A stretch of DNA of 64,000 bases, from positions 19,972,401-20,036,400 of the forward strand of contig CM028326.1 of NCBI GenBank assembly GCA_016647705.1. The letters run 5' to 3'. Position 1 is the first letter of the stretch; the number at the start of each line of letters is the position of its first letter. Source of the stretch: Eucommia ulmoides (lineage: Eukaryota > Streptophyta > Magnoliopsida > Garryales > Eucommiaceae). Below are positions 55,191 to 64,000 of this stretch, in pieces. The notes beneath the pieces were generated by a model. It had not been told where the DNA came from, ran no database searches, and saw only the letters and a program-made list of their open reading frames with translations. The translations under genes were made by a program, and so were the position numbers.

Positions 55191-57553
55191 AAATAAAGAA
55201 CTTAGATTTCCTTATAACTTTCTCAGATTTTATTGTCTATATCTCACTATCGTCTGGTTAAAACATGACATTTCTTTTAATATTTTTCTTTGGATGATGG
55301 TCTAATTTAGTATTGAAATTTTATTATTATTTTGATTATTCACTGTGTATGAATTACGACAAGTAAATTAATTTATGAAAGTTGGAATATGAAGATTTGA
55401 GTCGACCTTATGTAAAATAAGCCCGCATTTAGTGATACGTAGATCAAGTACATAGGCATACAAGATAATACCTAATTCATTAGAAGGGTTTATAAGGGAA
55501 AGACAGAGATAAATATGATCTTTCTTTTTTCCTTTTCTAGGAATAGTGAAGCTAGGTTCGTCCTGCTCAGGGTTTGTCTTAGAGAGACAATGCTTTATTG
55601 AATCAGGAAAAATCATGGATTTTGTTTTGAGTTTTTCAACAAAGAGGGGGATTGGGTCCATTTTACGATCTTGCAAATGGATCTTCGATGGCTTTTAGCA
55701 AAAATTGCCTAAAGCAGATTTTCAAGGATTATTAAGTGATTAAGACCCTAGAACTTGAACTTTAAGGACGCAAATTATCTTATCCTTATGCATGATTGCA
55801 TTATTTGCATATGTATGAATATGTCTACATGAATGGATGATTGCATTCGTGCTATATGTATGCAATCCTAAGGAGAGGTAGCTCTAGTAGGAAACTTTGA
55901 GGTATGCTCTGCACAAACCTCGGCTTGAACTTGGTTTCGTAGGACCAAGGTAACTAGCAATTTTTGACTTACCCTTAAATTCAGAAATTAGGAATATGGC
56001 ATCATTTATCTTTTATCCTCAAGATATGGATCACTTTTCTTAGGACTCTAAAGCAAAATAATCATTTTTCTTCCTCAAAACATGGATCATTGTTCCTAGG
56101 ACTTATTGACATGATTTGTTTCTTTTTTTTCTTCCTCAAATAAAGGACCGTTACTCCTAGAACTTGATGAAGGGTCTAAAACACCTTTGAATTCACGATG
56201 TTTTTTCGAGGGTGAGTCTATTTTGACATTCCGACTAGTGAACCTTAGTTGGTTTCTTTGCAGGATAAGTTTTTTTATTTGCTTAAGGAGTTTTGAACTT
56301 AAACAAAATGTTTTCCTAATACGGCATAATTTCTATTGTATAGGATTTATGAGAAATGACATTATGCTTAGGACATGATATGTATCTCCTAAGGAAATGT
56401 GACCCGGGATATATTTACTATTGGATGGCGTAGTCTTGATTCGACTGTGTGATGACATTTCTTATGTCTTGGTAAGCATGACATAATTTTACAGGATCGA
56501 ATTAGATTCATTCATGTTGTCTTAGCAGACGAATTTTAGACAGCTTTGTTTGGCAAAGTTTATTTTTAGATGTTTAGTCGAGGTGGGCTTTTTGTATATT
56601 ATTTAAAGGCAAATGTATTTATGATTTTATTAGAGTAAGTTTGAAATGCATTATCACAGATGAAACATCATTTATGATTTAATGTTTGTATTAAGAGCTT
56701 ATTGTATCAAGTAAAGCAATGATTCTTGTTCTTTCTTGCAACTTGTTCCTTATTCTGATTTTTGAAACATTTTTTAACGTTGAGCAAGTTAGCAATGCAT
56801 GGGATAGAATGAGAATTATTAAACTACATATGATACCCCTATTTGTCTTAGAAATGTTATAAATAATTGTACATAGATAAAAAAATAAAATCTCTCTCCA
56901 AGATAGCGTCCTAAGTAAAACTTGGTTTTGGATATCATTTATCATAGGCTCACTATATGTGGTTATGGATTTTCTACTAAAGCATACCAGAAAGCTTCGT
57001 TTCCTAGATCTTCAAACCACAGGCGTTCTCCCCGGGGGAACATCTATCTTTGGTTGGTGATCCGAGCGAGGCGATTCTCGTAGCCGGATCCCAGGGGATA
57101 AGTCGCCGAACCTTGCTTCTACTAACTCCTCTTTCCATCCTATGGGGTTTCGGAGCTTAGGTCGGCAGGACTAAATTGCACGATTTCAACCGTTACTATC
57201 AGCCTCGCTATCCCTAAGAGGGTTACGGGTTAGGTTCTTCTCATCATAATATGCAATGCCAAATGGTGCTCGTGCATTGGAGAGAGTATACAGAAATTAA
57301 ATACAAAAACTTAAAGACTGTAATGTAAATGCCGATATTCAAAGACAGTAATATAAATGCAGTAATGTAAAGACAGTAAATAGTTGCATGCTAATATATA
57401 TAAACATATTGAAAGAAATTATTATTATCCTCCTTATTATTATATTATTATTTTTTTGGGAATTATTTATGTTCAAAAATCGAAAATATATTTCATGGGT
57501 TTTATTTAATTATGAACGTAAATTTAGACTCTGACTAGGCTTGACCCTCAAAA
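55191..57553. other. non-coding region, possibly the internal leader of a minus-strand gypsy element
   Basis: No protein motif. A 102-codon minus frame at 55368-55676 matches nothing I know. Three degenerate about 65-bp units lie at about 56015-56165 (CCTCAA...ATGGATCA(C/T)T...TAGGACT). A GC-richer block (57020-57230) has no coding signature. If the PBS at 57554-57572 is real, this is the leader downstream of a minus-strand 5' LTR. Confidence 0.45.
56015..56170. repeat. three degenerate units of about 65 bp
   Basis: TATCCTCAAGATATGGATCA, TTCCTCAAAACATGGATCAT and TTCCTCAAATAAAGGACCGT head three units, each followed by CCTAG(G/A)ACT or TTAGGACT. Confidence 0.6.
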
Positions 57554-57572
57554 GTCCGTAGCAGAGTCGCCA
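57554..57572 (-). other. gypsy-type primer-binding site, minus strand
   Basis: On the minus strand TGGCGACTCTGCTACGGAC, close to TGGCGACTCTGCTGGGGA, the tRNA-Arg-type site I associate with plant Ogre/Tat gypsy elements. The adjoining sequence ...AGGGTGCGTCCGC would be the LTR end. Confidence 0.6.
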
Positions 57573-59740
57573 GCGGACGCACCCTATATTTTGTGAAAGT
57601 AGAGGAAGTAAAGATCAGGAAGAAAAGGAAAACAAAGTTTTCATTCCTCCCTCTCTAAGTCCTCCAAATTCTTTCATTTTTTTTAAGGACTTTTCTAAGC
57701 GTCGGTTTTGAAAACCTTCGAGGGCTGGGATTTACGTTTGAAAAAAAGTCGCCACCAGCATGGGTTAAATGGTGTGCTAGATCATTGGAATTTTAGAAAT
57801 TCATTTTTTATTTTGAAATGGCCTGTGATTTGACGCGTAAAGGTCTTGTACCAGAGATCTCATTAAGTTCGGGGGTCGGTTATACTCAGGAAAGGTTTTA
57901 CGCACCCCAAGATACTTGTCCGAAGACGTTACCTCAGTCTAGCACGTAGTTCATTTATGAAAGGTAAAACTTATTTTATTAGAAGGTGACCAAACCCATA
58001 CGTGGGTTGCCTACGTACCTCGGTTAATTACCAACGATCAGGTCAGCACGTGGTTCATTTATGCAAGATGAAATTGATTTATTTTAATTTTATTATGAGA
58101 CAAGAACATGAATCATACAATGATATGTGAATAATCTCTTTGATTTTTTCAAGAACACTCCAACCGAACTCACTTGCTTAGGCAAGTTAAGTGTATATGT
58201 ATGAATTGTTAGTTAAAAATAGAGAACATACATAGTATATATGTCAGTCCAACTCGTAATTAAGAAAGACGGGAATGTTTCTGAATAAGGTTCATACATA
58301 TCCCCGAAGGAATTTCGAGGTGTTTTTAAAAGGGAAAACTGGAAAACCCTAATGACCCGATAGTAGAGTTCGAGCCTAGAGAGAGAAAGTGTAAGTTCAA
58401 GCTCTTTGATTTCAGAAAACAAAGCCCTGTATTTATATGCTGGGAGGTCTACGCATTGGCTAACACGTAGGCCATTCCAGGTCCTTCCATAGGGTCTGTT
58501 TGGCTTAGGGTTCATCTCTTTATGTCATTATGTTGGATGGTTTTGGACGAATTTTAAAGATTTTGTAATGATTACCAAATCATTAAATATTTAAATGTAA
58601 TGATTGACATTCATTGGTCATTATGGTCTATCTCGAAATATGATTTGTAGAACATGACATCATTTAATGTATGATGTGACCTTTTCAGTTTGGTTTAGTG
58701 GCTAAGTCTTGGTTACTCGCACTATTTCGGTTTGGTTGCAATTAATACTTTTGAGGTGATTTGAATCTAGTCTTCAAATTTTGTTTGTCAATTAATTCTA
58801 TACAATGACACTTGATGTGATGGGCATTTAATGCCTTCCAATGTGATTGATTCGGTTCGGTTTACTTTGTAACGGGTAGTCACATTTCAAGTGTTTTGGT
58901 TTCCCCTAAGATATTTTGATCAAAATATCTAGGTAACTTTAATTTGGTCCACATATATGTCATCCCAAGCACTTAATGCTTTATGGGATGGACATTTAAT
59001 GGTCTCATTAAATGCATGCTAGGTGGTGAACCAGATCGGTTAAATTTGATAACCATTTAGTTACTTCTCTAGTAACTTGGTTTCTCCCTTAGATATTTTG
59101 TAGGAAATATCTAAAAAATATCTTGGGCATTTAATTCTCATTAATGGGGAATTAAATGCTTGGTAAGGCCCTTGATTTGATGGGCTTTAATGCCTAGTCA
59201 TAATGACTTCAGTTTGATTAATTTCGAACTGAGTCCTAATACTTAGTTACTTTAGATAACTTGGACTTGTCATGGAAATTCTATGACTTGATTAAGTTAT
59301 TTAGGATTTTATTTACAGATATTAATACTTTAAAAAGAAGTTAGAGAAATATTTTTGGTGTCGAATAGACGAAACAAGTGATAGTAAATATTTCAGGATC
59401 TAAGTAGGTAACAGAAGTAAATTGGTGATATTTCCTATAATTACAAGGTGATAACTAATTTTTATTCATATTAAAGATTATTTGATGTAAATCCAACTTT
59501 AATAATGTCATATTAGTCCCTCTTTAACTTTAGGAATTTCGAAGTTGACCCAAAACTTTTACCTAACCGAATTAAGTCAAATTTAACAGTTTTATGTTTT
59601 TTTGTGTTTTTGTTATTTTTTTCATAGCATCCAGTGTGATCTTAAAGTATAAATGCATTCTCTTTAAACCTAAGTTTAAAGTTTATCTGAATTGGTACTT
59701 CGATTCAACACAGACTAGACGGAACAAAATACGGGGTCTA
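57573..59740 (-). repeat. probable LTR of an Ogre-like gypsy element, minus strand
   Basis: The LTR end (U5) abuts the PBS at 57572. A minus-strand TATA box lies about 860 bp away (58429-58440). GTCGCCACC (57749), GGGGGTCGGTTATACTCAGG (about 57872) and GGGTTGCCTACGTACCTCGG (57994) are phrases typical of such LTRs. The far (5') edge of the LTR is not determined. It may extend through the minisatellite and hairpin repeats to about 62-63 kb, because the ACGTACC motif recurs there. No matching second LTR is in the window. Confidence 0.5.
58429..58440 (-). promoter_or_regulatory. LTR TATA box, minus strand
   Basis: Reads GCATATAAATAC on the minus strand, followed by AGGGCTTTGTTTTC and a CTTTCTCTCTCTAGG pyrimidine-rich start region. 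This suits transcription leftwards toward the PBS. Confidence 0.55.
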
Positions 59741-59749
59741 CAGCTGCCC

Positions 59750-60625
59750 TTCTTTGTCATTTCTATTACCAGACACAAGAATTCTTCACTTCTCTTACCA
59801 TAGACAATAATCTTTTATCAACAAAGATGGGGATGTTTTGCTTCTATCACCAGAGATAAGGATGTTTTGCTTCTATCACTAGATAAATGAATTTTTTGCT
59901 TCTATCACCAGAGATAGGTATGTTTTACTTCTATTAGCAAAGATAGGTATGTTTTACTTATATCACCAGAGACAAGAATTCTTCACTTCCATCACTGGAG
60001 ATAGGTAGGTTTCGTTTCTATCACTAAAGATACGAATTAGTTGCTTCTATCACCAGGGATAAGAATTGGTTACTTCTATTACTAGAGAGAGGGATTTATT
60101 GCTTCTGTCACAAAAGATAGGGATTGGTTGCTTCTATCACCAGGGATAGGGATTGGTTGCTTATATCATCAAAGATAGGGATTGGTTGCTTCTATCACCA
60201 AAGATAGGTAGGTTTCGCTTCTATCACAAGAGATCCCTATTGGTTGCTTCTATCACCAAAGATAGGAATTGGTTGTTGGTTGCTTCTATCATGAGAAATA
60301 GGGATTGGTTGCTTTTATCACCAGAGATAGGTAGGTTTCGCTTCTATCACCAGAAATATCTATTAGGTGTTTCTATCACCAGAGATGAGATTTTTTTCAC
60401 TTCTATCACTAGAAATAAGTATGTTTTTCGCTTCTATCACCAAAGATAGAAGTTAGATGCTTATTTCACCATAAACGAGAATTTATTGCTTCTATCACTA
60501 GAGATAGAAATATTTTTGCTTCTATCACCAGAGACGAGAGTTAGATGATTCCATTACCAAAGACAAGAATTTATTGATTCTATCATCAAAGATAAGAATG
60601 TTTTCACTTCCATCACTAGAGATGG
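59750..60625. repeat. minisatellite of about 30 bp, roughly 28 units
   Basis: Consensus roughly GCTTCTATCACCAGAGATAG plus (G)GATTGGTT or GTATGTTTT. Units differ by substitutions and small indels, with sub-families (ATTGGTT-type in the centre, GTATGTTTT-type near 59890-59960 and 60410-60430). Apparent frames such as 60153-60449 are repeat translations. Spacers between units are too uniform to suggest a CRISPR array. Confidence 0.9.
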
Positions 60626-61020
60626 GAATTAGATACTAGGGGTTTGTTTATGTATATGAATGAACTCGCATGGGTCTTCCTATATATCTTAGGATGACTA
60701 AGAATCAGGTCAAATATAGTTCTAACAGATAAAGTAAGTTATACATCGATTGATTTGATTGAATCAATAATTTCGATATTGATTGATGGATTAAAGCAGT
60801 AATTTAGAGATTGATTGATTGTAGATCAGTATTTGGTGGAAAAGGTTCTTGGTTAGAGAAATTGATTCTTGGATCGTCATATCAATACATGATTGAAAAA
60901 TGATTTAGAGGATTCTCACTTGAGAACTCACTCAGGAAAACTCGACACTTAGTGGAGTTTCATGGCCATATCCCACCTGGGACAGCCAATGAGGACTAGC
61001 AAACTTCTCGTAGGAAGTTA

Positions 61021-61260
61021 CCTCAGATAAAATATGGCCCAGTTATAGACTGGGGCTCTGTTATGCTTGTTTCTATTTTAGGGATTATCGATTTTTGAAT
61101 TTTGAATTTTTGCCCCAATCGTAGCTGGGGTAAATCTTATCAAGAAACCTCAACGGATAAATCTGATATAATGTACCCCAGCTCTAACTGGGGCAAATCC
61201 CATCACAGAATCTCGATGGAGAAACTAGATATAATATGCCCCAGCACTAGCTAGGATGCT
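61021..61260. repeat. four hairpin units CCCCAG...CTGGGG
   Basis: Stem-loop cores at about 61037-61055, 61112-61130, 61176-61193 and 61239-61255 (the last degenerate), spaced 75, 63 and 63 bp. They share ATATGCCCCAG and CTGGGGCAAATC and alternate with AACCTC(A/G)A(C/T)GGA text. Confidence 0.8.
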
Positions 61261-61440
61261 AGATTACATCATGAGCATTCGGGAAAATGTGATAGAACCC
61301 TCATGAGTTCTCCATGTATCCCAAATCAAGTGCTTGACTTTTAATGTTCGATTGAGTCTAGGAACCTCATTGGGTTTTTTATGTATTTTGATCTAGGAAT
61401 CATATCCAATCGTTACTTTAGATAATGATCATCAGATGAC

Positions 61441-61812
61441 CAAAACCCATGTGGGTTATCTACATATACTGATTTCCTAAGTCATGAATCAAGTTAAAAT
61501 GTAGTTGAACAATCACTGTGCTGATTTTCAGATTGTCAGTCTTACCCATAAGGGCTTTCTACGTACCTTGGTAATCTACCAAGGATTAGGTCAAAATATA
61601 GTTCGTGCACAGGTATCCTTATTGTTTAACTCACAAAAGGATTGAAATCAGCTTCTCAAGAAAGTCAAGGGCCTTCTCCGAAGATGTGCCTTGATACAGG
61701 GTTGAGATAATGTCGTAAGGTTAGCACTTCTCTAATATTGATTGGACCCCCTTGGGCTTTCTACGTACCTTGGTGAGTTACCAAGGATCAGTTTGTAACA
61801 TAGTTTCTAACT
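61441..61812. repeat. dispersed motif TTTCTACGTACCTTGG, three copies
   Basis: Copies at about 61441-61500, 61545-61610 and 61748-61812, plus relatives at 57990-58056 and 60662-60720. The core CCTTGGTA...TACCAAGG is an inverted repeat (61566-61573 with 61577-61584), followed by ATCAGGTCAA and ATAGTTC. They mark the same repeat family across about 4 kb. Confidence 0.75.
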
Positions 61813-63147
61813 ACAAGATGATTTTAAGGATCATACCTGTCGTAGGTAAAGATAGTTGCGTTTATTGGAAGCAATGTTACTCTAGTTTAATGGATAGAGT
61901 CATTTAGCTAGGTAAGATCGATCGTTATCCTGATTGGTACTTAGAGTACTCGAACAGTATTAGAAATTACTAAACTCTAGGAAGATCCTGTTGGATCATC
62001 GCAAGTTCAATTTTCTAAAGACACTCTACTACATCCCAACGCTAGGCATGAGCAGGTAAGGTCTATTATCATGACACACCTTATGTGAAGTCAACTTCTT
62101 ATCTAACTCCTGATTTGGTTTGAAGTCACAATTAGAGACGGACAATGGTACGGTGACTGGTGAGGTAACTTGACTAGATTACATGTCCGATGATTGTCTG
62201 CTAGCCTACTAGAGCTTCCCAATAAAGTGTATGGGTGCAAGTGTTATGTCAATGATGGATTATGGATGCAAAATGATATCAGGTTGCCACAGGCTTTTTT
62301 GTGAAGTATGATGCCTAATGTTCCTCAAGTGTATGAAGTTATGTATGCCTAAGTGAAACGTGATGGATGGTGTTTTTGTAGTATTTCGATACTGACTTAT
62401 GATTTTGTGAAGCCCAAATCTTTTACCCAGAATGTTTTCCTAGGGAATGTTTACACTAGGTACTTTTTTGCTATTTACCATCTCCCCTGAGCATTTTTAT
62501 ATTCTCTCTGGTACAGAAAGTTGACTAGTGCTTCTGAGAGGTTTTCGGCTCCTTTGCTACTTCTTGCATTGCAACTAAAATTCTGATCGAGATTTCTCTT
62601 CAAATATTTTATGGGTTTCGGTTACAAGATGGAAATGTTTGGACATGAATAGTGGAAGGTTATTTCATGTTGATTGGTTGAGCTCAGGATATCCTAGAAT
62701 GGGAGCATCTGGATCAGAATTGAGATCATTGTTAATCTAACTCGGGCTTTGAACGACTTTTTGGATGCTTTTTGAGAGAGGTTTCCAATGAATGTCTTAT
62801 TTAACAAAGTTTCTTCCCTTCTTTTCCTATACTTTTCCAAGTTCATTTCTAATGTTTTTTGAGTGTCAACCTATACGCGCCATGTATATTTTCTTTTTTC
62901 CATTCGTGGAAGACCATTTTGACTAGAGTATACTCAGGTAATTATATTCAAACATTCAATCATCTCAGCGATTGTTGCAATTTTTGCATCGGATTAATCT
63001 AAATTATGATCAAGATAAGTTAAATTTTCATTTAGACCAAATATCCATAGTTATTAGTTCGAAGAGTTTGTCTAGTTCAATTTCATCAAGTTCTAATATT
63101 GATTTTTTCTAAGATTGTTATCGAGATTACCTAGGCCTTATATGTTA
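61813..63147. other. non-coding, no gene seen
   Basis: No protein motif in either strand. Likely more of the surrounding gypsy LTR or leader. Pyrimidine-rich segments lie near 62815-62850. Confidence 0.45.
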
Positions 63148-64000
63148 TGTCACAACCCATACCAGACACCCATCACCCTGGGGCCGGCATGACAAAGATC
63201 ATGACATCACCTACATGTCAAAACATCTACAAATCGGCTCGTGCATAACTAAACACACAACCACCAAAAATGAATAATAATAATCATACTAGTTTAATAC
63301 ATTCTATAATTGGGGACACACCCGTCCCTACAAAACTATAATAACCACAAACATAAACACATTCCTGAAACTTCTCATTAGTTGGCAACGACTAGCACCT
63401 CCAAAATTTATTTCTTCCTACTACCGTATTGCCGGATCTATCAAGCGCAAGGAGGGGACCGACTCCTAGCTGTAACACCTGCGAGTGTACTGTCTTCTTA
63501 ATAAAAACGTTTAAATTGATCAAGCATATAACATATACACACCAGATTTTCTAAATAAATAAACAAAAATTCTCATAATATAAATGTATTATATAAATAG
63601 CATGAGGGTAACATTTTAGCTTTCCTGTCACCACAGAACAACATATATGTGTTTATAGTATTTGAACCAAGCAGTGAAAAATCAACCATATAGTATAACG
63701 CAACTACAAATAATAGGGATATTGTCGTAAATGGATACACCATGCTAGTATAAAATAAGATATGTATATAAATGTCATAAACGACAGAATCCTATATATG
63801 ACACCCCATCACGCCGCACCTCGCTACACCGCATCACTCCACATCACACCACATCATATCTCGGCTAGCCATATGATCGTTTTAACCTCACGATCGGGAG
63901 TTGGAACGGTACCGTATTCCATAGGATATGCCTTCCTAGCGAAATATAACAACGCTCTACTGGACTATGCCAGACGGGTGAAACAACGCTCCGTTGGACT
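63148..64000 (-). repeat. LTR end of another gypsy element, minus strand, truncated by window edge
   Basis: On the minus strand the LTR ends ...ATGGGTTGTGACA (complement of 63148-63160), an ending seen in plant Del/Tekay- or similar gypsy LTRs. No PBS follows on the minus strand (the next bases are TAACATATAAGG), so this is a 3' or solo LTR. GC-richer repeated words (CATCAC, CACCGCATCAC) and a purine/AATAAAAACG region near 63500 fall within it. The other end lies beyond 64000. Confidence 0.5.

Noticed and set aside
55368..55676. 102-codon minus frame as a gypsy gag start
   Set aside because: Lies on the expected strand for the minus PBS but shows no gag motif and lacks a continuing frame.
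57000..57240. Ribosomal-RNA-like GC-rich block
   Set aside because: No run matching conserved rRNA helices could be identified; more likely repeat leader.
60153..60449. 98-codon plus frame with repeated FYHQR/WLL text
   Set aside because: Direct translation of the 30-bp minisatellite.
59750..60625. CRISPR-like array
   Set aside because: Units are contiguous and degenerate with no unique spacers, in a plant genome context.

Overview
This window looks like gene-poor, repeat-dense chromatin from a flowering plant. Every coding-like segment I can recognise belongs to a plant transposable element (Ty3/gypsy Tat-type, Ty1/copia SIRE/Maximus-type, Mutator-like, PIF/Harbinger-like), and nearly all are broken by stops and frameshifts. 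I found no convincing host gene, tRNA, rRNA or organelle insert. The species cannot be named from this sequence.

Layout: 1-9475 is AT-rich intergenic DNA with small non-autonomous DNA transposons: a long-inverted-repeat element (1497-2806), two related Harbinger-like elements in opposite orientation (3387-3990 and 7962-8719, the second with a TTA target duplication), a pair of inverted-repeat-ended units (4844-5198), and a degenerate repeat-rich element (about 6590-7690).

9481-36997 is one Ty3/gypsy Tat-type retrotransposon flanked by CAAAT on both sides. It has a gag remnant, protease, RT, two RNase H regions, integrase, and an antisense ORF between pol and the 3' LTR. It is split by three later insertions: a probable solo LTR (about 11963-13281), an internally deleted minus-strand copia element A (20576-about 26097), and a plus-strand copia element B (26265-35883). 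Right after it lies a partial tandem duplicate (37719-42995) of its 3' half plus about 720 bp of flank, giving a third LTR and a third CAAAT.

About 44.5-55.2 kb is a large Mutator-like element with a decayed MuDR-type transposase on + and a decayed Ulp1-type (C48) cysteine protease gene on -, converging on each other. Its introns and spacers, but not its exons, are full of the palindromic word TTAACGTTAACG. From 55.2 kb to the end are long-LTR gypsy remnants on the minus strand: a PBS and TATA box near 57.6-58.4 kb, several hairpin-forming repeats, a roughly 30-bp minisatellite (59.75-60.6 kb), and the end of another minus-strand LTR running out of the window at 64000.

Nothing here works as a pathway. 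The story is evolutionary: insertion, nesting, segmental duplication, deletion, and decay dominated by C:G to T:A changes. All boundaries without a stated target duplication are approximate, and identities were judged by eye.
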